From Bryopsis sp. KO-2023 (lineage: Eukaryota; Chlorophyta; Ulvophyceae; Bryopsidales; Bryopsidaceae), in contig BSYQ01000005.1 of NCBI GenBank assembly GCA_030272585.1, forward strand, positions 3,348,001 to 3,412,000: 64,000 nucleotides of DNA, written 5' to 3'. A program made the translations under genes and the position numbers. Under the pieces are notes generated by a model. That model had not been told where the DNA came from. It made no database searches and saw only the letters and a program-made list of their open reading frames with translations. Positions 45,088-58,400 of the stretch are shown here, piece after piece. Within the stretch, counting starts at the first letter, position 1. The number at the start of each line of letters is the position of its first letter.

Positions 45088-47308
45088 AAAACAGAGCTGT
45101 TGCCTACTGATTTTCATCTACCCAATAGTGCAAGGGAACGGTAGTTCTCCTCAACAATATAATTCGAAGTTTTTGTTTGTCTGTAAAGAAAGGGAGGAGT
45201 GGTGGGTAGAGTTTTCAGGGAAAACGATTTTGTACAAATGGTTCAGCTATGCCAGAACAACTTCTCAGTTCAGGTTTTTTTATTGGGGAGAGACAAGAAA
45301 GGAAATGCTTAGTTGCATCCTCTGTTACAAACGGAAATCAACATGATAAAAGAGAAAGGCGAGTGGGATGAACACAATAGATCCCCTTTTGATGCAGTTT
45401 TTCTGTTTTTCTCTTTGTGATTTCTACTGCCATTGACAGGTGCAAGCAAATAACACGGAAATTTCAGAATTAAAAAAAAGTGGCTTAGGGAAGGGAAAAA
45501 AAGTTCGTCCCTGATGTAACAGAAAACCTCCCAGCAACAATTGCATATAACCCCTCCTGAACAGTTTTGACAAAAAAAACCACAAATAAACAAACAAACA
45601 AATGTTGGATGATAAATGAACAGCACAGTGAACAATGGAAAAAAACAAATCAAACAGCACCAAAAATAAACACACGAAATTTTATAAATTTTGGGCTATG
45701 GAGCAAATCGGAAAAAAAAAAATCAAATCGGATTCCAACATTCCACCCCCAGCCCATATCCTTTTACATCACTCAGCTTCTTGCTTCTTTTTTTTTTTCT
45801 ATTCTGTTTTCTTCTTTAAATCTCTCCCTTTTCTTCCCTCACTCTTTTTTTCACTCATTTATGATTTCTATTCCCCCCCCCCTTTTTTTTTTTGGAACTC
45901 CCTTTTCGCTCAGAAATTTTTTGAATCAAACACATCCAAACGCACCATATCCGAATTTTTGCTTTCCCCTCCCTTCTCTATTTTACCCCCTTTCCCCCCC
46001 TCATATACTAATAGTTCAACTTTTTTTTTTCCATGAATTTTTCTCAAGCTGAATTTTAGCTCCCAAAAAAAAAAAAAAAAAGAGAACCACGAGTAGCAAA
46101 AGAGGAAGATTTGAAAAAAAAAAAGAAAAGGAAAAAGAAAAAGAAAAAGAAAAAAACACAAAGAAAATGATCCACATTGAAAAGAAATCTCTCTCCCTAA
46201 AATAAATGAAACCAACAAAAAAAAACAGCCCCGAAGTACCTTCATTGACACCAGAAAACAACTTCTCTAAAAAGAAATTGAGCCTTGCCTAATCTGCAAA
46301 GCTCCGATAAAGAGCATTAGTAACCAGTTCAGGTCGGGGCCAATCATTGTTCCACGTTCTTTGCACTAATTGTTTTTTTCGTTGATTTTTCTTCGCTTTC
46401 TGTTTTTTCACACTTTTTTTTGTTTGCTTTTTTTCTTTGATTGCCGAGGGCAACCCCCCCCCCCCCCAAAATTCTTAATTTTTCCAAATAAGATGGGAAC
46501 ATTGCCTTCTTTTACAGAAAAGTCTAAGCGTGTTGCTAATTTACCTGTTTCTTTTTTTTTTCCTTTTTTTCCCTCACTCTATTCTCACACTTTTTTTCCC
46601 CCTTCTTCATCCTAAAGGTTGAATAAAAGGAAATCCGAATGAACAACTAGGTCTTGTTGTGATTCCTCTTTTCACCACATTTAGCCAGTTGATGTTTTGG
46701 ACAGACATACAACTTATGTAAATATTTCCACCCGTTCTGACTTTCAGTTCCCTCTTTCACCCTTACAACTACACCACAGCTGGGTCTATTATTAACACGG
46801 AATTAAAAAACAAGAAGAAAAAATTCCACAATTTTTTCTTCTCTCTTTTTCTTTTTTTTTTTCCTTCCTCAGTCATTTTTACCATCACGGAGGAGGAAAG
46901 AAAACATCTCCCTTTTTGTTTCTCGATCTTTCTTTTCTTTTTTGCTCGCAAAGGGATTTCTTTTTGTGTGTTTTGTTGTTTTTTTTTAAAGGGGGGGGGG
47001 GGAGGCGAGGAGAGGGGGTAACCACCCTTCAAACTAACACTGCATCTATTTGTTTGTTTTCTCTCTCTCTCTCTCCTCATCAATTCTTTGCATAAGAAAA
47101 AAGAAAACAAAAACAAAGAAAAGATTCGAAAAGTGGAAGAAACAAAAAAGCCAAAGCCAAAAGAAAAGACATAAAAACAAACAAATACTGAAAAGATACC
47201 CATCGATTACCACATTTTTTTTATAACCCTCCACCCCCATTGGTGTTTTTTTCTTTTTTAGGGGGGGGGGATGCGACCCCCCCCCCCCTCCCCCCGGACT
47301 GTCTATCT
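45088..47308. other. A+T-rich, homopolymer-rich spacer
   Basis: Long A, T, C and G runs and low-complexity purine or pyrimidine tracts; the long frames here are translations of these tracts. No supported gene. Confidence 0.55.
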
Positions 47309-48902
47309 CTACATTTGAAGTTCTTGATTCTGCTTGGCCATGACATCATCGATCGCTTGCACCAAAGCCTCAGGATCGAACAAAACATCCCCATCGCCAT
47401 CCCTCACCGACTCCACCTCCAACACCATCCCCACCCCCAGCTGCTCTATTCCCTGCATATCCACCGGAATAAACCCCCCTCTGGGCACCAACATCGCTGT
47501 TATATACGCAGATGTAGGGTTGTCCAGCGACCGACTGTTCCCGGCATATTGCCGATTCAGTGCATCCACCACCGCTTGCGCGACATCCGTAGCCCTCATG
47601 GGGCCATCATGCAGGCGGCATGCCGAGGTCTCTCTGTCATGCCTGCCATTCAAGATAAGAATCTTGGGGACGGTTCTCGAGGCAATCACCTCGCCCATGC
47701 CATCCAGGATGAGCGACGGACAGATGCTGGTGTACAAAGAACCCATGCCGTAAATGATGGTGTCCGCACGTTCGAGTTCGGACAGGGCCATTCGGTTGGC
47801 TGGCAGGAAGACCTCGTGCTCTCGATTCGTGCCTTCGCTGGACATGTAGAAAACGCGCTGGATGGGGGAAGGCAAGACGGGGCCGTCGCACAGCTTGTCC
47901 ACCACCGAGGCTTGGTCTTTTTTGCCCTCCACCGTGGGATGAGAAATTTCGTTTTGCCCTCGCAAGAACGTGCCGTCTTCCAGTTCCGCCCCCAATGTTA
48001 TCCTCTCTTCGGTTTGAATCGCCGGCAAAACCTGAGGAGGGGATCGGACGGAATTTTTCTTTTTTTAATTATTTTTGAAATTTGATTTTGTGTTGCATCA
48101 ATTGAGGAAGAAAATGTACTATGGGATGCCATATTCGCATACCCAACATTTCAAAAATAAAGAAACTACAGTGCCGGCCTTTGGAATGGGAAGAAAAAAA
48201 GACGAAAACGAATCAAGATGAATAACCATTTGCCACTTGCCAAGTAAAAATAAAAACAATCGTTTAACGATGGTTGATAAATAAATAAACGATAATAAGT
48301 AATCGCCTCACCTGGGATCCTTCTGGAATTCTCGCCACCCTGGCGAAAAGAAATATCGCGGCATCCAGGGATCGAAAAAACAATCGCGCCCCCGCGAAAA
48401 AGAAGTTCCCCACACTTCCGTTTCTGAAATCGAACATTTGGGTCACGTGCCTGAGAATTTGACTGTGGAAATACACCAGGAAAGCCCGAATCGTGTGTTT
48501 GTAAGGCTCCGAAACTCCATCCCACAAGGGGTGGCATCCTTCGACGATGGAATACCACTCTCGCTTGGCCTCCTCTCCGTCGTCTGTTGGCAAGCGGTGC
48601 CCCAACAATCGCCTGACTGCACGGGCCTGGGAAGAAAATAACAACCAAACGATTTGACAATGTGGAATAGTTGCTCCGTCCAGACGGAGCAATTGATGCA
48701 TCGAGGGTCAAAGTAGCTTGCAAAAAATAAAATAAAAATGGAATGGAATGAGCGACGTGGACCCATCGCAACCTTTCAAAAAACCTTGTTGCAAATTGCT
48801 TCTCTAAATTAAGGTTTTCAATAAAGTCATTCTTTTCAACATTTTTTTTTCTTTGATTCCTTTTCAACTCGTTTTAATTTAATTTTTTAATCCTTTTCCA
48901 GC

Positions 48903-48942
<40 letters not shown>

Positions 48943-51023
48943 ATGTGTTTTTGTTTATTCGTTTGTTTTGTCGAGACGAGTGCGTCAAAATTGCAAAATC
49001 GACTGTTGTGCGACATGCGGGCCCTTCATAGTTCTCGTATTTGATTTTAGATAAAAAAAATCCTGACCTCAGAATCGCTGTCATCTGCGAGCCTTAGGCA
49101 TCTGGACCTGATGTCCCCGACAGCTGGGCCTCCTAGTACCCTAACAATTTCAGCAGTGCTACCCCCATCATCCGACACGGGCAAAATATGAGATACTGAC
49201 GTTGTGAACTTCATAAGTTTACCTGCAGCAGGAAAAAAGAAAAAGTCTTTGGAAAAAAAAATCAAAACCAAAAAAAAAAATGTTAGAAAAAGAAAAAACT
49301 CAAGAATCGGATGATATGATGAGATCTTTATTTATTTTCTTTTCCAGGTGTTTTTCTTCAATTTCTGGGGTTTTTTCTTTTTTTAACTTGCTGGCTTGAT
49401 TATACTTTTCGACATTGCAACAATGGAACCGCTGTTAAGATGTTGTCAGTGCAAAAGACTGTTTCAAATAGTTTTTGGAAACTGCTGTCGAATCGATGTA
49501 GGGTTTGCACACCCTTCCTCAAAATTTCCTTTACAAAACACTGGGAAGTAGAATTATTGATTTCAGCCGAGGAAATCCACTGACAGCATCCAGCTATCCA
49601 CTGGAAAAGCCTCCTACCCTCCCAGTCTTTTTTAGTAAGGTCACGGATCTCAGGGACGACCTTGAGGATTAGTCATATAGATTTTCCGCGTTCGCGCTGT
49701 GAAAAAAGTCTTTGCTTCCTGCTGTGGCGCCACGTACCAGCTATGCTGTTGAACGCCGTCCCGCCGCTGAACACGACGAGCTTCGGCGACACATTATTGC
49801 CTTCCTGGCTGCCTGGCATCGAGCGCGGCGAAGTATTGCCGTCGCACACATTGTCGTCGTCCCAAGTCTGAAAAGATGAAACGGAATCGACGGTGTGGTT
49901 CTTGCTCGTCGAGGATACAGCCGTGTCGAAACCGAGACCTTGAGCTGGGCGAAGAAAGAAAAAGAACCAAAAAAAAAACACGAAATAAATCGATGATTTG
50001 AAATGACAGGAACAGCTAAAGTGGGTGCCCGTCCCAAGGAAAGGTCCTACTTGGGCGCGTTTGCTCTGTGCGCTACACGAACAAACAAAAACGGAGGGAA
50101 AGTTTCCTGACGATTCTGGCGCGAAGTGGCGAAACGATGCGAGCGCTACTCGTCGTTCCTCCCTTCGAACAAAGGAGAAAAAACAAACAAGTTTCAAGGA
50201 ACCGGAAAGAATCTCCTTCCGGTCAAAGATTCTCGAGAAAACCGAAAAGCACAAGATAGCCAGATTCTCCCCAAAACGAGCATACACCATGGGCGAACGA
50301 TTTGCTTCACTCCCCACACGTTTTACTTTTGGGTTACACCCCTGCATGGACTCCTGTTTACCGTCGCGGTCTCGCGGCTCTTGACCAGATTTCGCGTCAG
50401 CGATGGCGGAACCTCCGCTCGACCTGACCCTCACGTGGCGCGAACTCCCGTTGTCCGCCAGTCCTCCACCGCTAGCTCGCAACCGTGGAGGGGCTCCGCT
50501 TCCCGAAACTGGAGGCGACACCGATTGATGAGGACAGGCGGGTGTTCGCATATCTCCCTCCCACACAAACTGTTGTTCTTTCTTCTTCTTTTCGTTATCT
50601 TCCCTTTCCCCCCGACCAAGAAACCGAGGGGCACCCGAGCGCAGACCACGACTCTTTCTTTCAGAGGGGAGCGTTCACAGCAGGTTCGCTTTGATTTATC
50701 TGTCCCTGTTTTTTCTTTCTTTTTCGAATCACTCCCCTCGTCAGTAGGTTTCACTCGTTTATCCAAACGCGATGGCGGCAGAGTCTGTGGTGGTGGAGTA
50801 AAACCGCGGGGGGGAGGACCACAGTGAAATCAATCCTGACTGCGAGGTGGTGTCGAGTCACATCTTAGAGGTCCACCCCCCCAAAAAAAACCCACAAGGG
50901 GGGGAGAGGGGGGAAAAAAGACGTACCCGCAAATCCAGAGGCCATTCCGCAAAGGAGATCGTTCGAGAGGGGGGTGTGTTGGGTATCCCTTTGGCGCGGC
51001 ATTCTTGCTCCTCTCCGTCCCAT
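47309..51023 (-). CDS. UPF0052/CofD-like family protein
   Basis: Five exons fit in phase to 498 residues: 50927-51023 (start ATG, least certain), 49738-49944, 49068-49222, 48312-48626, 47309-48031. Family blocks in order: KLVVFSGGTAFNSIAG (nucleotide or phosphate binding), HILPVSDDGGSTAEIVRVLG then GPAVGDIRSRCLRLADDS, AVRRLLGHRLP, FRNGSVGNFFFAGARLFF, RGQNEISHP, and DTIIYGMGSLYTSICPSLIL. This is the eukaryotic relative of 2-phospho-L-lactate transferase CofD and the bacterial YvcK group. The enzymatic role in plants and algae is not established. The 982-base first intron and the alanine/arginine-rich N-terminus leave the start open; a targeting leader is possible. Confidence 0.88.
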
Positions 51024-52127
51024 GCACAGAACAAGATTCGAAGCTCGCCACGCCGATTTTCGCGAGCCCCCGACCCTCGATTCGCAGAGATTCGTTCCTG
51101 TTTTTTTAGTCCCTGTGTGCTGGGGTGTACATTTTTGCTTCTTTCTTTACTTCCGACTTTTTGTTATGGTTTCCGACGCGAACTTCTATTTGTGTCGCTG
51201 TCGTGTCTTGGTGACGCTGTTCGCGACACCGACGGATGATTCGATTCTTTCGAAACGTCAGTGGATACCTTGTTGCAGGTAACTTCTCCGCAAATCTCAC
51301 CATCAATCCAAAACGAAATGTATGGTGTGGGGGGGGACAAATGATGATGCAGTTGGTCGATTGAGTTGAACTCTACTGAGTATGTAGCAGAACCAGAAAA
51401 AACCCCTTGATGTTGTGAGCAGCTTTCCCAATTTTCAGCATCGAAGGGTCCAGGAGACAAAAAAACAAATTATCAAATATGAACATGGGTCAGTCATCAG
51501 TCCAAAGGCTACCTTCAAAAAAAAGGGGGTGACTTCGCTGAAAGGCCATTGACACATTCATGATGCATTCATCACGATCAGCTGGGAGTTCCCAGCTTCA
51601 ACGCTCAGTACAATAATTCCTGGACTTTTACCAATTTAGTTCTCTTATCGGCCTGTTTAAGATGGGGTGGTGCTCACAGAAACAACTGTCCACAATTTTT
51701 AAGTTTTTTTCCATTGTTTCAGTTTGAGCCAAGGGAAGAGATGGAGATCTTAACATGAATGGGGCATTGGTTTCACCGTTTTTTCGAGTCTTCCATGGTG
51801 ATTTAGGAAAAAAAAATATAATATTTACAAAGGCATGCAAATAGTTGTCCCAAAGATCGAGACAAGATTAAATACCTACAAATACTCGACCAAATCTAAG
51901 TTTTGGTCACCCTGCTGACACCCATCAAAGAATCTAGCTGCTACCGAGAAAAAAAAATAAAATTCATAAGCTTGTGTTTTTCTTGCGGAAATCCATGTCC
52001 CTCTTCTCTATATATGTTTTATGATACATTTCCTTTTTTTTTTTTTTTTTGTAAGAAAAAAATTCCCCCCTCCTGCTAAAATTTTCATCATCTCTGTGTC
52101 TGACCTGGTACCCCATTTTCTAACTAG
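51024..52127. other. Spacer, no gene seen
   Basis: T-rich DNA between the UPF0052 5' end and the BCS1-like 3' end. No exon recognised. Confidence 0.5.
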
Positions 52128-53985
52128 CTATTCCTCTTGAGAAGATTTTTCTGTCAATTCTTGTATCAATTGTTGGAGACCTTCGAAGAGCTCCGGGACA
52201 GTGTCACAATCAGCACAGAGGGTTTCCAATGCAGCTGGTGACACAAGCTCCTCTGGAAACATACCCAAAAAGACCTGTCGATCATCATCACCCAACACCC
52301 CATAGTACTGCTCCACCATGCAGATGGCCTCCTTGCTCCTGAGCAGCCCCAAGTACAGTTTCTTGTTGATCCTGCCTGGTCTGACAAGAGCAGGGTCCAG
52401 TTTCTCAGGATGGTTGGTGGTCATGATCACAATGCGGTTTGGACAATCCACTACCCCATCCAGCACATTCAGGATCCCTGCCAGGTTCAGGTCGTCTGCC
52501 GCCTGCAGGAATTTTGACATCCCCCCATTCCCGATTCCAGGCATCTTGACCGTCAAGGGTCGCAACTCATCCTCGGCAGCTCCACCAGTGCCAGCGTCCT
52601 TCTTTCCCTTGCCCGAATCACCACCAGACTTTTTGTCGGCCTCGAACTCGCTGGCGTGGCGCTTGGTGGGGGTGGGGGGACCCATGAGGTCTGCCCAGGA
52701 AAAGGTGGAGTTTTTCTCGTCCCTCTTGTGCACCACATCAGCGGCGGCATCTATATCCTCCATCACGAAGATGGTCTTCTTGAAGGGCAGCTTGTAGGTC
52801 CAGTCATCACCCTCCACTCGACAGGCCTGGTCGAACACCAGATCAGTGAGCTCCTGGTTGGTTTTCACTCGGGCAAGCGGGATGGACACGATGTGCCGTT
52901 TGGTGTGGTGGGCCAGCGCCTTGATGAGGGAGGTCTTCCCGGTCCCTGGGGGTCCGTGCAGCAGCAAGCCAAGCTTGTGGGGGTAGCCAGGGATGGCAAA
53001 CTTGCCCGTTTTCATGGTGAAATGATCCAACAGCTTCAGGAGGATATCCTTCTCAGGGTGGAAGAACGATTTGAACGATTTCTCATCCGACAGCGCGTAG
53101 CGCTTGAACAGCATGCTGGAGGAGGCCCCATTCTCACCCTCCCCACTGCCCGTCCCCGCGAAAAGGGGGGTGTACAGGTAGCGGGTATCATCCTTCTTCT
53201 CGCCTTCCACCCGCTTGTAGTGCTCCAGGGCTCTATCCACGAAATCGTCGATCAGCGTCTGGCCATCCTTTGCGGAGGAGGAGAAAGCTAGGGACACCAC
53301 CCATTTGGAGCGCTTCTCGTCGCATTCCTCCTTCCTGCGACTCATGTTGAAAAACACCCCGGCGGCCACCTCGATGTCCAGGTTTTCGGGCGGCACCACC
53401 TGGACCTTGTACCGCCGGATCTCGCTGCTGCGGTGATCATAATCGTCCTCGGAATCGTAGTCCGAATCGTTATCGCGACGATCGCTCCCCTCCTCGTCTT
53501 TCCCCTTGGGCCCCGTCACCAGCTTGAACTTGGCCTCCTTGAATTTCTCGATCACGTCCGGGAGCGTGTCTAGATACATCAGCACCGCGTCTTGCAAAAT
53601 CTGCCGCCACCAAAGAAAAGTCACACTCCGTCTCAACCTTGTGTAAGCTTCGTGAAAAAAGAAAACAGTCTTGCCAAAGTTTTTTTTTTTTTTTTGCGGA
53701 CACGAGCTCACCGAAACAACCTCCTCTCACCTTGTTTCTGGAGTTGTCCGGGTCGTACCAGTAGTACCCCTCAGCGGTGGCATACTCGATACTCCTGTTA
53801 TACCCTTGCGGATTCTTTCTGGACAATAGTTTCTCCAGCCATTCCTTAAGTTTCTCGAAGTGCTGGGTCAAGTGCGTAAGCAGCGTCGGCACCAGCAAAC
53901 ACAGCACCACGTCCAAAAACATGTTCCCGCTGCTCAGCTTGTTCATCATTCCCAACTGTGTCAGCATACTGCGGTCGAACTCCAT
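52128..53985 (-). CDS. BCS1-like AAA ATPase
   Basis: Two exons, 53731-53985 and 52128-53600, join in phase to 575 residues. The N-terminus has a single hydrophobic segment (MFLDVVLCLLVPTLLTHL), then a BCS1-specific beta-rich region. The AAA module follows: Walker A GPPGTGKTS, Walker B IFVMEDIDAA, sensor 1 IVIMTTNHPEKLDPAL, and the arginine-containing RPGRIN. An insert rich in Lys, Gly and Ala (about 52570-52700) separates Walker B from sensor 1. BCS1 in mitochondria moves folded Rieske protein across the inner membrane for complex III assembly; plants also have many BCS1-like paralogues at other membranes, so which this is cannot be told. The membrane anchor with a long acidic linker (DSDYDSEDDYD) is unusual for the mitochondrial orthologue. 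Confidence 0.9.
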
Positions 53986-55457
53986 CTTTAAAGTCGCTTC
54001 TCGATAATAAACACACACCCCCCGTTCGGGGGCGCTTAAGTAAGCAGACCATCCGGAGTCGGCACGAAACGCAGGGGGAGCCACCGGGAAGTCACCGCAA
54101 TGCCGTACGGCCTCCCTCTTTTTTCCTCAGTGGAAGGGCCGAATATGTTTTGATTTGGCAGATGAACGGTGCAAACAGCCTGGCATTTCCACACAATACC
54201 AATTCTTCTACTCAACTGGGTCTTTTTCGGCGGTCCAGACCGGCACCATTACATCAACGCAGTCGATATTCGATAGTCGGTGATCTTTCAATGTTTTTTT
54301 TGTTTCTGTTCGGGAAATATTGAAAAAATGTTACATTGATAGAAGATCATATCACTGAGAGTAAAGAAAAGAAGATTTATGAACCTCCATAGTGAACAAC
54401 ACACACCAGTTTTTTTGTTGTGGTAATTGAGGACTGTAAAGTCTTTAAACTTGGGCTCTTACAAAAACACCCATTCTTTCTTACAACAACAGTCAAGTGT
54501 CTCTTCATCACTTTGTTTGTCAATAAATACCGAAACAGATGTATTGCTCCGGTCTAAAATTAACTCTGAAAATATCTGGAATGGTGGGGTCTTGTCTGAC
54601 ATCATCTACCCCACCTCTTTCCCACCGTCAATCTTCTCTTTTTCTTTCCAATTTTATGACAGTTCCCTATCTCCACAGCCAGTGTGGTACCACTGATTCT
54701 TCTTACCCAAAGATTTCTGTACTCTCTCATCTGAAAACTGACACCTTGTGGGCCCATTATGTACTAGGGACCATGTGGGGTTTTGGAGGTGATTGTCTTG
54801 CTAGAGGATTGGAAAATATTTTGACAGGAGCAAAAGTGGCTCATCAGGCTATCTAATGATAGGTTGATTGACCACAATAATGGAGAACATCTTTGGGAGA
54901 TACATGACTAACAAGGCACCTCGTTCTTGGAACAATAGATATGACATCTGGCCCTTGCACCCTTTTTATTGTTTTGAACGAATGGGGCAGGGGAATGATA
55001 TCATTCATGAATTGAGAAGCTGGATGAAACAGGACCGGAATCTTTTTACACAAAGGAAAAATCATCACCCTGCATGCTTCCCTTACCCCCTTAAAATCAG
55101 TGGCAGCACAAAAACAAAACAAAACAAATTTCCTCGTGTGTTGATGTGGGCAGCGACGCTCCACCGATGACAGCAGACAAAAAACAAACACAACAGCTTA
55201 AACAACTAGAGTCCCCATCAACGCATTGTCTTGAATACCACAGGTAACGAACCAGTCGTGGATACTGGAGCTGGGAATTACTGTAATTGACATTTGCTTT
55301 CCTCATGCTTTCCCTGCATATCATGTTCAACCCTCGCAGCCTCCCACCCCCCCCCCAAAAAAAAACTAAAACAAGCTTTACTTTGTTGGACAGCATCAGT
55401 CCCGTACATGGATGCACAACATGCATGCATGTGCATGTACATGTACATGCACATCTC
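53986..55457. other. Spacer, no gene supported
   Basis: Short plus-strand frames at 54427-54856 have no family match. A C10/A9 composite run lies at 55347-55365. Confidence 0.4.
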
Positions 55458-58400
55458 TTATGGATTCACAACGTATGTGGGTGCCACCAGAAACCCAAAC
55501 ACATTCCCACCCAACCATTCAAGTCGTGATGTCCTTTGATGGGCTCGACGCTGAGTGACCAACAGATCCCTGATGTCTTCCACAAGCTCCCGATTGAGAT
55601 TGAAGTAATTGTGGCGGATGCCATGCACGTTCGCATCCATGAAACTGGTGTCGATCACGTCCATATCGAACGGCTCCCCCGTGAAGGCGTCTGTTACTTG
55701 GTCGGTCACTCGCCCCAGGTTCTTGAGACGCATCCCCGATGTCCAGCCTCTGAAAAACTTGACCGCTTTACGTTTCATGAATTGAAATTTTCGGTTCGTT
55801 TGTGGGGTTGCCCCAAAGACCGAAAACACGAAACGATATTCCTCCAGAACCTGCAATTGACAAGAAGAGGTCTCTCAATATATTTCGTTTTTGAAATGAC
55901 GGAGGGGTGGGCATTGATCAGTCAAATGCCAGTGGATGTCTGGCGTTTTCATTGAAGGATGGTGTCGATAAGAATATGCTGGATTCCCCAAACTAACAGG
56001 CAAGAGCCCGTAGCCGTCACACCATACTTGCTCAAGCCTCCACCGTTTTCGGTTGTCCTCTCCTTGGTCGTTTTGAGTTTCGTCTGGGTTGGTCGAAGGC
56101 ACCTCGGATTCGGAATGATTTCGATTTCTCTCCTGCCCTGACATGGCGCTGTTGCTCGATGTGCTGTGTTTCCTCTTGAGTTTGTTTCTCTTCCGCACGA
56201 TAAGAAAATCGATCAAAAAATTTGCAACCTCGGCAATGTACAGAGCATGATCCGTCCGATCCCCATAAATCGTTATCAATGGGCACAAGCATCTCAGTCT
56301 GTGGCCCAGATCCTCACGAAAAGGCTCCAACTCGTAGTCGGGGCTCAGGAGCGTGACTGTCGCGATGCGAAGGGGGAGCATCCCCGGCTGTGTGGGGCCC
56401 ACACCAGGAATGATTTTTGCTAAGCGAGGGGTGGCAGCCATCAGGACTCGAACCCCCAAACTGTGAGTCATGATGTGGACCCGGGTGAAACCGTCCGCTG
56501 CGAGGAATCGCATGAACTCCAGAAAAGCAGTCACGGTCTCCTCGGCTTCAACGCTGTGCAGCCTCGCCTGTCGGGGGGAAAAAAAAAGTCGATTTTTGAT
56601 TTGGCCAGATCTGGTTCCTGACGAAACCACCCCGATTGATTTTAAAAGGAGAAGAAAAAAGCTGATTTTTGATTGATTTTGATTTTGTTCAACTTGGTGA
56701 AGAGTTGTGATGAAAATGAAAAGAGGTTTTTTGCTTTTTTTGTTAACCAACCTGGACGTATGAGAACTCAGAGCCCCCAGGCCAGCTGAACGTGATCGGC
56801 TTGATATATGGTGGGAGGTTGCTCAAGGCCAGGAATTGTCCGAAAATTCGAGAGGCATCGCTCACTGCTGCATTGAATCCATGAATGAAAATCAGCGCTT
56901 CGTTTCTCCCAAACCTGAAAACAAATCATCCGGGCATTTTCAATTTCAACCAAACGCACACACACACACATATCTGCAAAACTTTCAACAATTCAGGACG
57001 AAAATTCTCCCCGAGAGACAAAGAAAATCCAACCTTCGGTGTCTGAAAATTTTCAGGGCCCAGTTTATGATTTTAAGAAATCTGCTGGAGTTGAAAAAAT
57101 CGTATTTTGGGTTTTAACCCAAATTTAGAATGTAAACGGTTCCAACATTCAATCCGGCTAATATCTACTAGCTAGTTCTCGTACTTGGTTTTGGGCTCCC
57201 ATCCAATAACATTGAGCGAGGTGGTGGTCCAATCGCTCGGAGCCGGCAATCCGTGATAGTCCGCCATGCTTTTGGCTTCGTCATTTTCCTTCAGCCGGAT
57301 GTTGATGCTTGCTGGTTTGACTTTTGAGTCGGAGGTGTCCACGTTCTCATACCCAGAGACAACCAGCCCCCTGTTGGGGTCAGCGCTGACCTGACATGGA
57401 AAACAAATATCTGCAAAAAGAGTTGATAAAACTCGAATCAACATTACAAAAAGCCAAGAAACCATCGCTTTCGTTTCTTTTTTCCCCTCAGCTTTTCGTT
57501 TCTTTTTTTGGTTTGATATGTACATCGTATTGCTGGGGTTCCGGAGGGTTTTGGCAGAGTCCGTCCGCCAAAGGGACGAAATCTACAAAACGTTTTAGCC
57601 ACCCTAAAAAAGCTGATTACAGCAAAGTTTGAAAAAACCTCCCAACAAAGATTGGTTTGATTCAGCCCCTATCGATTCTTCCATCAACAAAACCTTGCAT
57701 CCCTGAAATGTTCACTTTCAGGAGCCAGCAACTCCCACACCGGTTAAAAAAGCACGATGAGTTCTGCACGATCCAACGATTTAAAGAAATGACTTTACCA
57801 CGATAGTGTCCTCCCGGATCTCTGTTCTGGCATTTCGTTTCAACGATGGCGACCTTTCCATCCGCTGGATCATCCAGGACCTATCAGAATCGCTCAATCT
57901 CCTGTCCATCACCGTCTGAACCCCCCTCGGCTCTATCGATTCGACATCGCCTGAATCCAAGCCATCCCTGGACTCATGTGTTTTGGATCCGTTGCTTTTC
58001 CAGCTGGTCTGACTGGAGGACAGTCGGGCCGATTGGCGACCAGCATTGTCTCTAAACGATGTGAATCTTTGGGAAAAGGGTTCTCGGGGGTGCCAGACGT
58101 GAGGTCCATCCAAGAATGAAACTCGGGGGTAATCTTTGAAAAACACTCCGCTGACGCTGCATTCGACGCTCAGCATGCCATAGAGCAGCTGTATCACAGG
58201 ACAGTATGTGTCTTTGAACAGGGGGGATGAAAAAAAAACCATCAAGAAAAAAAAAGAAAAGCAGATGATGGCATCTTGCAATCCCGTTTTAACCCTTTTT
58301 CTTTCTTTTCATAATTTTCCCAGGAATCTATCGGATAATTTCTTTTGTTCCACGGCATTCAACAGCACCCTGCCACACAATTCGGTTCCCAGGACAGCAT

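Noticed and set aside
45780-47240. Phe/Leu/Ser- and Lys-rich ORFs
   Set aside because: Translations of poly-pyrimidine and poly-purine tracts; no splice signals or family motifs.
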